Shown piece after piece: positions 33,896-44,436 of a stretch of DNA of 45,621 bases; position 1 is the stretch's first letter; each line of letters begins with the position of its first letter. Both the position numbers and the translations under genes were made by a program. The stretch is from assembly GCA_051453625.1 (NCBI GenBank), contig JBOZIK010000001.1, forward strand, positions 249,826,380 to 249,872,000, written 5' to 3'. The notes under the pieces were generated by a model, which saw nothing but the letters and a program-made list of their open reading frames with translations, did not search any database and was not told where the DNA came from. Source of the DNA: Welwitschia mirabilis. Taxonomy: Eukaryota > Gnetophyta > Gnetopsida > Welwitschiales.

Positions 33896-35890
33896 CATGG
33901 CTTTGAAAATACTTGTAAGTGTGTTGTTGAATCCTGCAAGATAAAGTTCATAAGTTCTCCTTAAATTTATTCAACTAATATGAAAAACTAATCCAAATAA
34001 TCCATTATAAATCTAGATCATAAAAGCCTAGAATTGAGAAATTTTATGCTGAAATTACAAAATAGTACCTAGAAAGATATCCTACCTTAACCCTATAAGA
34101 GAAGCAAGATATCTCGAATTGCACTAAGAATATAAAAGGAGTGTCGTCTCCTCTGTCATTGGGATGATAGATGTGGTATGACAATTATCAAATTAGCTAT
34201 TTGAAGAAGAAGGTAAAATCAAAAAAATCTAGAAAACTAGAAAATATACAGAAACAACAAAAATAAAATAGAAAATAAGAAAAAGTAAAGAAATATCCTA
34301 AAAAGCAACATCATGATGAAGAAGAAAAGGTTATAGTAGAAGAAAACACATTAAATGTAAAGAAACAATGCTTAAAGACTCCTCAAATATGCCCGCACTC
34401 ATGGAAAAGAAGAACTAGAACTCATCAGATAATAGAAACCTATTAAAAAGAAAAAAATAATCCTCTAGAAAAAATTATGAATTAATAACAAAAAACTAGA
34501 AAATGATTAGATCCATAATATGATGCTAAAAAAATATGAAAAATAACTTTAAAAATCCAATAAAATAACTAAAGAAAATAAAAATAAAAATGGACAACTA
34601 AGAACCTAAAAAAGATGGCTTTCTTATTCTAAATGCTAACTTAACAAATTCTCTTGATAATAATCATAAAATCACATAATAATGATGCATTATATAATGT
34701 AAAAATTCTTAAAGTTCCATTCAAATAAGCAATGATTATGATGATGTCGAGTATGCTAATGTTATCAAATAATGAATGATAAGATAAAAAGCTATTTTGA
34801 AATAAGAACTTACAAGCTATCATATTAAAATAATTTCTAGAATCCTAAAAAGTAGAGTTATCATATGGAAGTACTAGAAATAAATAAAGAAAAAATAAGT
34901 CTAGAAAACAAGCAATGCCTTTGACAATACCAAGAACATCACTAATCTGATAGCCTTGAAATGCAATTTATTTTTCCATGATGAGGGGAGTGAAACCACT
35001 GTCAGATGAGTAAGAACCTAAAAAGCATGACCAACTGACCCCCCAATGGAATTTCCACAGCTACCATATCACATTGCTAAAGTCCCCTCTTAGGAATATT
35101 TGCCTTTATGTGCTTGTGGTAGGATCATTTCACATGACCAAATATTGAGAAGAATAAAAGTGAAAGAACAATATTAATAACAAAGTAAGAACATGCAAAA
35201 ATAACTAATTTACTTACATCCTTAAAAGGGAATAAAAGAACCATAACATCTTCCTTTTAAAATGAAGATCATAGATATATGAATGTCTGAGAATTGGATG
35301 AAGCCAATCTTATTATTGAAAATGCCCAAGTAAAGTATTGCTAACTATGAAAACTTTCTAATTAAATACATATGCTAAGTTAAAGATATTCAAGTGATAA
35401 CATGATGTATACCTGAGGAATGAGTTAAGAAAGAATTTAGATAATGGCAAAAAGAAGGTCCTCCTCATGAAAAAGGGCTTTCAAAATAAGTGCTTCTATC
35501 ACATTTAAGATTTCATCATGAGATGACTCATTAAGTTTTAATATTTATTCATTAACCTTTTGGATTTATCTAGTGTTTAGATCTAAGATTTTAACTGAGG
35601 CATTTGAGTATACTTTTTTGATAAGATAAGGATATAATCATTTAGAAGTTAACTTCTTATGCAAAAGGTGTACTTAGGTATTATACCAAAGGATAGGTTG
35701 ACTAGGTTAAAACTATTTATGAATAATCTTTTTATCATGTTTAAACTTGGCTTGGGTTTTATAAACAAGTTGATTATGTAAGGAATGAGTATATTTTGCA
35801 TCTAAATGGTTAATTTGAGCAAGTTGAATGTTAATATTTCATTCAAGTCAACAAGGTTAAGTTGATGGGTGGATAGATAAGAATTATAGC
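33896..35890 (-). mobile_element. 3' non-coding region of element B
   Basis: On the minus strand this lies between integrase and the 3' LTR. About 1 kb of it (34600-35560) is shared with element A at 8740-9770. A nested palindrome lies at 34141-34184. Long non-coding tails after integrase are usual in Athila/Tat elements, some of which carry an extra ORF there. No such ORF is readable here; the 60-codon minus ORF at 34641-34823 has no recognisable motif. Confidence 0.6.
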
Positions 35891-35899
35891 AAACATCAA

Positions 35900-36640
35900 C
35901 TAGTAACAAATACAATTTACCGTACATAAGTTCATAGGGTTAAAAACCTAGAGAATTACATCAAGTAGTACAGTAAGCTCAAAGAACATGATTAAGTTTA
36001 GAGGACCAAGTTTTCTTATTGATAGAGATTATTTTCCAAACCATTTTTCAATTTCTCTATTTGCATTTTCACTTGACCATTGGTTTGAGGATGATAGGAA
36101 CAAGTAATTCTATGTTCAACACTAATGTATAACATAAGTTTTTGAAAGAGGTGATTAATGAAATGAGCTCCTTGATCACTAATGATAATTAGTGAAAGAC
36201 CAAATCTTTGAAAAATATGAGTTCTAATAAAGTTGCAAATAGTTTGGGCATTATTTTTGGTAGTAGAAACAACTTCAACTCACTTAGTAACATAATCCAC
36301 ATCTACCAGAATATAATTTTTCTCATAGAAAGGTGGTGTAATTAGGCCTACAAAGTAAATTTCTCAACAACCAAAAGGTTCACATTCAAGTATGTGTTTG
36401 AGGATCATATCATGAAAATGAGTTAGACTACCATAGCATTAACATTCATCACACTTTCTAGAAAAGACAAATTAGTCTTTGAAAAGAGTAGGCCAATAAA
36501 AACCAGAGTGAAGAATTTTCATGGTGGTATTTTAGCCACTAAAGTTTTCTCCATATACCCCACCATGGCAAAGTTTTAAGATTTCTAAGGTTTCCCATTT
36601 AAGTATACATTTTCACATAATTTGATCTTTGAAATATCTA
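35900..36640 (-). pseudogene. Ty3/gypsy integrase remnant (element B)
   Basis: Minus-strand order is correct for integrase. The HHCC zinc region (about 36440-36575) has a CHGG start, the second His place reading GENF instead of a GHF form, and a CDEC pair that is kept. The catalytic core follows with the first Asp in VDVDYVTK (36280-36310), the second Asp in ISDQGAHF (36155-36183), and HPQTNGQVK at 36069-36095, where the usual acidic residue is replaced by Lys and a frameshift follows at once. Several stops interrupt the reading. Integrase would insert element cDNA into the host chromosome; this copy is inactive. Confidence 0.88.
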
Positions 36641-36929
36641 TAAAGATGGGGTTCATTTCATTCATAGTCACTAATTATATGAAGAAACATTTTGCATTAA
36701 TTATGGTTGTAATGCTAAGGAGATTTCATAGTCACATGGTAATTCATAATGTCAGCATACGAAGGAGCATAATGAGAAGATGAAATAGAATATATTTGTT
36801 TAATTGTAAAGAGTTTTTCATTAGGAAAAAATTCATTAATGGGACTTTTATCATGGAAGCAAGAAAGTATAGAAAAATGATCAGCAACACTATTATGTTT
36901 TCCACCCTTATCAATGATGGTAATATTAA

Positions 36930-37960
36930 ATTCTTACATTACAAGGATCCATGTCATAAGTTTGGCACTTGAGTTTTTTTTTAGTCATGAGATAGTGGAT
37001 GGCTACATGTCCTGTGTAAATATCGATATGAAAACTAAGAAGATAATGTTGAAGATGATCTAAGCAAAAGATAATAGCAAGTATCTCTCTCTTAGTGGTG
37101 GTGTAGTTGGATTGGGCACTTGACAAAGTTTTACTAANNNNNNNNNNNNNNNNNNNNNNNNNNNNNNNNNNNNNNNNNNNNNNNNNNNNNNNNNNNNNNN
37201 NNNNNNNNNNNNNNNNNNNNNNNNNNNNNNNNNNNNNNNNNNNNNNNNNNNNNNNNNNNNNNNNNNNNNNNNNNNNNNNNNNNNNNNNNNNNNNNNNNNN
37301 NNNNNNNNNNNNNNNNNNNNNNNNNNNNNNNNNNNNNNNNNNNNNNNNNNNNNNNNNNNNNNNNNNNNNNNNNNNNNNNNNNNNNNNNNNNNNNNNNNNN
37401 NNNNNNNNNNNNNNNNNNNNNNNNNNNNNNNNNNNNNNNNNNNNNNNNNNNNNNNNNNNNNNNNNNNNNNNNNNNNNNNNNNNNNNNNNNNNNNNNNNNN
37501 NNNNNNNNNNNNNNNNNNNNNNNNNNNNNNNNNNNNNNNNNNNNNNNNNNNNNNNNNNNNNNNNNNNNNNNNNNNNNNNNNNNNNNNNNNNNNNNNNNNN
37601 NNNNNNNNNNNNNNNNNGTGGTGGTGTAGTTGGATTGGGCACTTGACAAAGTTTTACTAAGATAAGATATGAATTTGAAATCATTTTCATGTTTTTAGCT
37701 AGGAACCCCTCCTACAATAATGTTAACTGCATCACACATAAGTTCAAATTCTTTACTCTAATCAGGACCCATGACAATAGGTTTAAAAGAAATGTTTTTC
37801 TTGAGGATTTCAAATGCAAGTTGGCATGGATCATTCCTATCAAATTTAACATCTTTTTCAAGTAATAAGTGAAGAGGTAAATAAATTTTAGCATAATCAT
37901 GAATGAATCATCAATAAAAACCAACATGTCTAAGAAAAGATATAACTTGTTTGACATTAG
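36930..37960 (-). pseudogene. RT connection and RNase H remnant (element B), with gap
   Basis: From high to low coordinates the minus strand gives the RT thumb/connection (a LLEKDVKF-like piece), a KPIVMGPD...SKEFELMCDAVN stretch (about 37715-37790), then after the gap SKTLSSAQSNYTTTKREILA (about 37040-37130), LQHYLLSFHIDIYTGHVAI and HYLMTKKKL. The usual YTDH acidic residue is Gly (YTGH, about 37007-37018). RNase H would remove the RNA template after copying. If the duplicated flanks of the gap are collapsed, the frame around it is continuous, but stops elsewhere make it a pseudogene. Confidence 0.85.
37138..37617. other. Assembly gap of 480 N
   Basis: The 43 bases gtggtggtgtag...ttttactaa directly before the gap (37095-37137) are repeated exactly after it (37618-37660). 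The contig ends overlap, and the gap most likely contains no real sequence. Confidence 0.9.
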
Positions 37961-38138
37961 TTAGGGGATTAAGCTTTTTAAGGATATTCACTTTTCTGGT
38001 ATCCATACTAATCCCTTCTTTTGAAATGTGAGGACTTAAAACAATTCCATGTTGGACAAGGAGAAAACTATTTTTCCAACTCAAATGTAAGCCACTCTTA
38101 ATACATCGATCTAGGACTTTTTCTAATCTTAATATAGT

Positions 38139-38238
38139 NNNNNNNNNNNNNNNNNNNNNNNNNNNNNNNNNNNNNNNNNNNNNNNNNNNNNNNNNNNNNN
38201 NNNNNNNNNNNNNNNNNNNNNNNNNNNNNNNNNNNNNN
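38139..38238. other. Assembly gap of 100 N
   Basis: About 116 bases on each side (38023-38138 and 38239-38355) are near copies with about six differences, again ending and starting at the gap. Unlike the other cases the copies are not identical. They could be two haplotypes joined head to tail or a real tandem duplication. Confidence 0.85.
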
Positions 38239-38415
38239 TGAAATGTAATGATCTAAAAAAATTCCATGTTGGACAAGGAGAAAACTATTTTTCCAACTCA
38301 AATGTAAGCCACTCTTAATACATCGATCTATGACTTTTTCTAATCTTAATATAGTTTGTTCAAAAGTATCATCAAAGGTGAAGAAGTCATTCATAAAAAT
38401 TTTAATAGAGTCTTC

Positions 38416-38829
38416 TATGATATCAAAAAAGATTCCCATCATGTCTTGTTAAAAGATTCCAGTGGCATTGCAAACTCCAAAGGGAATTTATTTAAGAAAA
38501 AATATTTTAAAGGAAGAGGTGAAATTGGTTTTAGGTTAGTCTTCACTTGCTATACAAATCTTATTATAGCCATTATACTCATTAAGAAAATAATAGTAGG
38601 TATGACCTTGGATTCTATCAAGTATGATATCAAAAAAGATTCCCATCATGTCTTGTTAAAAGATTCTAATAGCATTGCAAAGTTCAAGGGAAATTTATTT
38701 AAGAAAAAAGATTTTAAAGGAAGAGGTGAAATTGGTTTTAGGTTAGTCTTCACTTGCTATACAAATCTGATTATAGCCATTATACTCATCAAGGAAATAA
38801 TAGTAGGTATGACATTGGATTCTATCAAG
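38416..38829 (-). repeat. 207-bp tandem duplication inside RT
   Basis: Unit 1 is 38416-38622 and unit 2 is 38623-38829; both begin TATGATATC and end TTCTATCAAG on the + strand. The period of 207 bases is exactly 69 codons. The units differ by only a few substitutions, far fewer than the divergence between RT copies C and B, so the duplication is younger than the element. Confidence 0.92.
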
Positions 38830-38990
38830 TACTTAATCAAGAAAAGGTAAAAGACAATGATCTTTTTTATTGATCTCATTAAGTTTTCTAAAATCAATGC
38901 ACATTCTCCATTTTCCATCTTTTTTAAAAGTACTATTAAAAGACTAATCCACTCACTATTGGATATGACATCTATTATTCTAGAATCCAT

Positions 38991-39589
38991 AAGTTTAATA
39001 ATTTCATCTTTAATGATTTATTTAAGGTTAAATTTAGTCTTCTTTGGGGTTATCTAATAGGTTTAACTTTATCTTTAAGGTAGATTTTATGTTAAACTAT
39101 AGAAATAGGAATGGAATTTAAGTCTTTATGTATCTAAGTAAAGGCATTTTTCTTTGAATTTAAGAGTGAAATCAAATTGGATTCTTATTGAGGAGTGAGG
39201 AGGTCACTGATTATCAAAGGTTTTGTTTGATTTTCAAAAAGAAAAATGTATTGTAATCCTCAAGGTAATTTCTTCAGTTCATGGGTGGTATAATAGGCTA
39301 TCATCCCATCTATCATGGGGATGATAGACATGAAATGAGACTCTTCAAAAAAAATTTCTATTGAGTAAAGATGTTGAGTTTCTTTTCATTTTATGTGTTC
39401 TTCATCCTTAGACTAAAGACAATTTATTTTAGTAGGGTTGTCATACAAAGTTGATTTACATAGCATGATTAATCTCTCTTCTATTAGTCAATGTTGTAAA
39501 AACAAGGTTTGTTTCAATTCCTCTTTAAATTTAAATTCAGTACCTCTGTCTTTCTCAGCAACATCAAAAACTTTAATAGTAATTTATTT
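38991..39589 (-). mobile_element. RT-protease spacer of element B
   Basis: Low-complexity AT-rich DNA, homologous in parts to 3560-3760 of element C. It contains a nested palindrome with perfect inner arms, CTATCAT/ATGATAG around GGGG, at 39299-39339. No domain is readable. Confidence 0.55.
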
Positions 39590-39990
39590 ATTGTTAAAAT
39601 GGTATCTTATCATTTCCGATTATGTCAATGATACAATGGGTAGTTGAACAAAAGACTCTTCCTAAAAGTAGTGGATATCCTCCATCATTTTCTATCATAA
39701 TTATTACAACACCACTGGGATAAGATGCTTTCTCAATTTGGATAACTAGGTTTTTGATAATTCGTAATGGTTTCTTGATTGATGTATTAGCTAATTATAA
39801 GATGATCAGTGTAGGTTAAACTCTCTTTTCTAATCCAAATCTTTTACAGATATGAATAGGCATGATGTTTATACTTTCTTCTATTTCAAGAAAATCTTTT
39901 CTAATTCTTTTTTTTCCTTTTAAGGTAACACTTAAAGTTGCAACCCTAAGGTATTTGAATTTTAGGATATTTTTCCATGACTAAGTTGGG
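39590..39990 (-). pseudogene. Ty3/gypsy protease remnant (element B)
   Basis: On the minus strand a retropepsin-like sequence is readable. SINIMPIHICKRFGLEKR lies at the place of the active-site loop (about 39820-39880), with the catalytic Asp replaced (EIEES in place of a D(L/S)GAS form). Then come NTSIKKPLRIIKNLVIQIEK and YPLLLGRVF (about 39660-39680). The protease would cut the Gag-Pol polyprotein. The missing Asp and several stops mark it as dead. Confidence 0.75.
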
Positions 39991-40119
39991 AAGAGATTGG
40001 GCAAGAGAAACTTTTCTAGGAATTATACATTTTTGCTTTATTCTTACTAAATATTTCCATTATTTAGAATATTTAGGATTTTTTTGCAAGTGTTTCTAAA
40101 AAGGTAGGTTGATGTTGAG

Positions 40120-40600
40120 TTCTTGTATCAAAGATTTCAGGTGTTCATCAAAGGTAGGATTTGTATTTAATCTATCAAGTTAAGAGGTGAATGGTTTCTT
40201 TCCTTTGTTTTCTTATGAATTATTTTTAGTGAAGTCCTTAGTAGATGATGTTAATGGAAGGTTGTATGAATCTAGAATTTTCACATCATCTTTCTCATTT
40301 ATTACATTATTTTTAGAAGTTGAAACCTTATAGATAGGAGGTGTTATATCCTATTTACTTCTTATCACTATTTTTAATTCCTTCTAACTTCATTTGGGTT
40401 GGGCATTGGTTGAGATGCAAGAGACCCTTATGGTCTTTGATTGGTAAGCATTGTTTATTGAAGTACATTTACTAGGTTCTTAATGCTGCTTTTATTTTTC
40501 TCTTATACTTTTCTCATCTCTTCTATGGATTTTCTAAAGGGATCATTTAGATTTTATTAAAAATTAAATTAAAAGTTTAAATTCTTGAATCTATTTTTAA
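40120..40600 (-). other. Protease-gag linker of element B
   Basis: AT-rich DNA in the same element, with short Lys/Glu-rich open pieces on the minus strand but no recognisable motif. It corresponds to the variable gag C-terminus. Confidence 0.4.
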
Positions 40601-41885
40601 ATGGTTTCCATTGAGATTTCTCACCTAGTCTTTGTTGACATTGTGGCTAGTTTTTAAAGTTAGGTGTTCTTTACATGAAAGCACACACTTCCTCAAATAT
40701 GTTTTTCTTATAAGTTGGTAACAAAGGGCATTCTTTTATTGGATGAGAGTCATCTTAACAAATTTCACAATTTAAAGTTGAGATTTCATACATTACCACT
40801 TTTTCATCAATTATAAGTTGTTCATACTTCTCTAAAGTAGTAGTAAAATATTTCATTAGGTTATTTGAGTCCTCCCTTTCTTCTTCCTTGTTATGTTTTA
40901 CTTCTTTTAAATCTTTTATAATTTATCCTATAATGTAATTTTCTTTAGTGGGTTTAGGCCAAGTTTATCTTATTTTTACCAAATTTTCTAGCATACTTCA
41001 TGTATCACTTAGGCTAAATTCAATAAGTTGACTCCATAAGAAAAATTTACAAGTTGTTTTGTTGAAGAATTTAATCCACTGTAAAAGTAATCTACTAGCT
41101 CTTATTTTTGAAATTCATTAATAGGGTTGGAATGACTAGTGATTATAAAATGTTCTTAGGCTATTGTATAATTCTCATGAGTTTCTTATTAAAAATTGAT
41201 TACTTCTTTTCTTCTATTTTTCATGGAACTCTTGTTCAAAAATCTTTTAATAAATACTTCTTGTACTTGATCCTAAGATTTAAGACTTTTATGTGGGATA
41301 GTTTTGAGCTAAACTTTTCCTCTTCCTCTAAGTATGACTGGAAAAATAATCATATAAGTATGGTCACTAATATATTTTTTTCCATTTCCTAAGGTAAGCA
41401 CAAGTTATTCAATGTCAGCTAAATGTTGAAAAGGATCTTTCTCTGGTTCCCTCAAAAGATTTAGATAATCACTTAAATTTCTTAGTTCTACATCGTCTCC
41501 AAAAGGTAAATCAAAAGGGTTTTGACATTCACATTTTTTATTAGCAATTAAATCCCTAATGGTAATGTTCGCATTCAAAGAAGAAGTTCTTATTACAATT
41601 GGAGCTTTAGAAGAAATAACTTTCTTTTGTTTTTGTGATGCTTTCAATACATTTGACATATTTAAGGAAACAAGACGATCAATTTCTAAACTATAACTTT
41701 CTTTTTTAAAATCTGATTCTGAAATAATAAAAGTAAAAAAAATCTTCTTCTTCAATTCTAGGAATTTGTATAGTTGGGGTGTGTGTACCTAGATTTAGTT
41801 CGAAGTCGAATAGTCCTTCTCTGATGTTTTCTTTAATTAGGTTCCATTATCTCTGATATTTTGTCTTTTTAACAGAATTCACCAT
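40600..41885 (-). pseudogene. Ty3/gypsy gag, copy 1 (element B)
   Basis: The minus strand starts at ATG 41885 (MVNSVKK) and contains a 116-codon open piece (41405-41755) ending in FGDDVELRNLSDYLNLL and DPFQHLADIE, the N-terminal boundary of the capsid domain. The capsid part follows (about 40970-41400) in broken frames, with FLEQKFHEKQ-like and ELVDYFYSGL-like pieces. A CX2CX4HX4C zinc knuckle is at 40728-40769 (CEIC, then DDSHPIKEC), with one premature TAA right after the second Cys. It ends near a PLLPTYK block. Gag would form the particle and package RNA. Copy 2 (42791-43965) is a close relative. Confidence 0.85.
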
Positions 41886-41942
41886 ATCCCTGCATGCTCA
41901 AATAGCTAATAAAAATAAGAAATAAAAAATAATAGACTGCAT

Positions 41943-42055
41943 CTTCCTAGTCATGGGGATGATAAGAAGGATGATGATCATAGTAAATGAAAATCCAAAA
42001 CTATAGAAATTATGCAGATTGTTGTCCAGACTATCATGTGAATGACAGGAAGGAT
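41943..42055 (-). repeat. Leader segment with two nested palindromes
   Basis: Two motif copies lie here (41943-41979 and 42020-42055), directly upstream in minus sense of gag copy 1. The same pair is seen at about 44028-44065 and 44105-44150 upstream of gag copy 2. The second copy runs into the first base of the + strand LTR at 42055. Confidence 0.55.
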
Positions 42056-42690
42056 GTTGCAATGCCAATTTGTAGGAATTTAATGGTGTAATTGTAGTAC
42101 TTTTGCAGGATATTTATACAGGTTTAGATACAATTCTACTAATTATGGGGAGACGATAAGATGATCTTGAAAACATGTAATTCTTAGCATAATTGGAGGC
42201 ATTTCAGGCATGATCTGATACTTAGCATATTGAAGGAGGACTAAAGGTAAAGAAGACCAATTTTCACTACTTAAGGAGCTTAGGAAGAGTGTCATCCCCA
42301 CTGTCGTTCCCATGACAGAGGAGACGATAGCTCATTAAGGCAGCTACATAGGAACAACTCATGCGCAACATTTGAACAACAGCACATGATGGTAGGGCAT
42401 CGTCCTCTTGGTCGTCTGGATGAAAGAAAGGACAATGAATATGAGGACAACCCACGCAGCTAATGATAGCACATGGACACACAGTCCAAGGTGTCGTCCC
42501 CTATGTCGTGTGGATGACAGACAGGACGACAGCCTCAGCAACATGCATGGGTAACCCATAGAGCTACAGTATCACATGGATACACAACCCAAGATAAGAA
42601 GGCAGCGTCGTCCCTACTATCGTGTGGACGACTAATAGGACGATAGCGGATTTTACATATCCACCATAATTACTATTGTAAATGGGGTTA
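42055..42690 (+). mobile_element. Truncated alpha LTR, + strand, least decayed copy
   Basis: It starts TGTTGCAATGCCAATTTG and follows alpha LTR U3 before running into a gap. It carries four nested palindromes with about 105-bp spacing (42289, 42397, 42491 and 42605) and keeps many CG dinucleotides, so it looks younger or less methylated than the others. TATA box, R and U5 are not present before the gap. The minus ORFs at 42267-42559 exist only because CG retention lowers stop frequency. Confidence 0.8.
42289..42690 (+). repeat. U3 tandem array, about 105-bp period
   Basis: Each unit has a nested palindrome followed by a spacer with the words CAGCTA or GAGCTACAG, then GCACATGG or TCACATGG, ACACA and CCAAG. 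Units start at 42289, 42397, 42491 and 42605. The last continues into the gap, so copy number is at least three and a half. Confidence 0.75.
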
Positions 42691-42790
42691 NNNNNNNNNN
42701 NNNNNNNNNNNNNNNNNNNNNNNNNNNNNNNNNNNNNNNNNNNNNNNNNNNNNNNNNNNNNNNNNNNNNNNNNNNNNNNNNNNNNNNNNN
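42691..42790. other. Assembly gap of 100 N (size probably nominal)
   Basis: Left flank is + strand LTR U3. Right flank is minus-strand gag. A strand switch and at least half an LTR are hidden, and no overlap is seen. Confidence 0.85.
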
Positions 42791-43965
42791 AAAGCACATG
42801 CTTCCTTAAACATTTTTTCCTTGAAAGTTGGTAATAAAGGGCATTATTTTATTAGATTAGATTCATCTTCATAAATTTCACAATTTGAAGTTGAGATTTC
42901 ATTCTTTAGCACCTTTGCATTAACTATCATTTTTGGATACTTCTCTAAAGTAGTAGTAAAATCTTTCATTAAGTTTATTGAGTCCTCCCTTTCTTGCTCC
43001 TTGTTATGTTTCACTTCTTTTAAGTCCTTTATAATTTGTCTTATAGTATAATTTTTTTTAGTGGGTTTAGGCTAAGTTTTACTTATTTCTACCATATTTT
43101 GTAGCATACTACATTTACAATATAGGCCTTAATTCAACAAGCTGTCTTCATAAGAAAAATCTTCCAATTTCTTTGTTGAATTATTTAATCCACTATAAAA
43201 ATTATCTACTAGTTCTTCTTTATGAAATTCATTAATATGGTTGGGATGGCTAGTGATTATAAAATTTTATAGGCTATTGCATAATCTTCATGAGTTTGTT
43301 ATTGAAAGTTGATTACTTCTTTGCTTCTCTTCCTCATGGAAGTCTCAATTAAAAATCTTTTAATAAATACTTCTTGTGGTTCTCTTTAAGATTTAAGACT
43401 TTTATGTGGATAGTTTTAAGCCAAACTTTTTTTCTCCCTCTAAGTATTACTAGAAAAATAATCATTTAAATACAATCACTAATATGTTTCTTTCCATTTC
43501 CTAATGTAAGCACAAGTTATTTAATGTCAGCTAAATGTTGAAAAGGATGTTCATCTGGTTTCCCCAAAAAAGTTAGATAAGCACTTAAATTTCTTAATTC
43601 TAAATCATCTCCAAGAGGTAAATCAAAAGGATTTTGAATTTCACTTTTTCTATTTGCAATTAAATCCCTAAAAGTAATGTTAAAGTATTAGATAAAACAA
43701 CTTGCTTTTGTTTTGGCAATTATTTCAATAGATTTGACATATTCGAAGAAACAACATGATCTACTTCTATAATACAATTTTCTTTTGCAAAATATAATTT
43801 TAAAATAATAAAAGCAAAAAAAATCTTCTTCTTTAATTCTAGAAATTTGCGTACCTAGGGTGTGCATACCTGAATTAATTCAAAGTTGAATAATCCTTCT
43901 TTGATGTTTTCTTTAATCGGTTTTCATTCTCTTTAATATTTTGTCTTTTTGCCAGAATTCATCAT
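42791..43965 (-). pseudogene. Ty3/gypsy gag, copy 2
   Basis: The minus strand begins at ATG 43965 (MMNSG) and follows gag copy 1 almost base for base to about its zinc knuckle, where it is cut by the gap. FDLPLGDDLELRNLSAYLTFL and HPFQHLADIK are readable near 43530-43640. The knuckle is damaged (CEIY in place of CEIC, and His replaced). It has more frame breaks than copy 1. It is directly joined through its leader to the PBS and 5' LTR at the right edge, so this copy is the true 5' end of element B or belongs to a separate insertion. Confidence 0.8.
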
Positions 43966-44415
43966 TTCCATGCATGCTCAATTAACTAATAAAAGACCAA
44001 AATAAAAAACAATAGATTATTTTCCACCTAGTCATGGAGATGACAGGAAGGATGATGATCATAGTAAAAAAAAAATCCCAAGCTACAAAAAATTCTAATA
44101 GAAGGAAACTAGATTGTTGTCTAGGATGTCTTGTAAATAATAAATACAATGATAGTTTATTCTGAAATAAAAATAAATAAAAATTATAAAAAATAGAAAC
44201 TAATTTTGAAATTTTAAACTATCATACCCTATGTCATTAAGATGATAGAGAAAACAATAGGATCCCTAAGAAAAATTACGGAAAATAAAATACTATAGAA
44301 ATAAATCTACTTTAAACTACACTAGAAATACAACAATAACATAAATAAATAATATGAATAATATATTTAAGGTACTTATTTGATTAATGACAATTTTCCT
44401 ATCTCCTTGTAATCT

Positions 44416-44433
44416 TCCCCAGTAATGATGCCA
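44416..44433 (-). other. Primer-binding site, tRNA-Asp type
   Basis: Minus strand TGGCATCATTACTGGGGA differs from TGGCGCCGTTGCCGGGGA at five positions, all transitions. It is the best preserved PBS in the window and sits three bases inside the LTR end. Confidence 0.85.
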
Positions 44434-44436
44434 AAA

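Larger units (their letters stand above)
37961..38990 (-). pseudogene. Ty3/gypsy reverse transcriptase (element B)
   Basis: Minus-strand landmarks in order are KKDGKWRMCIDFRKLN (about 38880-38930), an LDEYNGYNQICIASED-like palm block found twice because of a tandem duplication, an MMGIFFDI block, and the catalytic box read as IKIFMNDFF (38380-38400), where the usual FMDD has become FMND. SGLHLSWKNSFLLVQHGIFLDH follows in two overlapping pieces around 38060-38310. The domain is interrupted by stops, a 207-bp duplication and a 100-N gap with duplicated flanks. It is the homologue of the RT in element C (2958-3560). Inactive. Confidence 0.88.

Noticed and set aside
38356-38850. A 164-codon + ORF with an internal protein repeat
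   Set aside because: It is antisense to the RT of element B, and the repeat comes from a 207-bp DNA duplication. The minus strand gives recognisable RT blocks.
41108-41392. A 94-codon + ORF
   Set aside because: It is antisense to the capsid part of gag copy 1.
42267-42559. Two overlapping minus ORFs rich in Cys, Ser and Leu
   Set aside because: They lie in LTR U3 repeats. The frames are open only because this copy keeps CG sites and has fewer stops.
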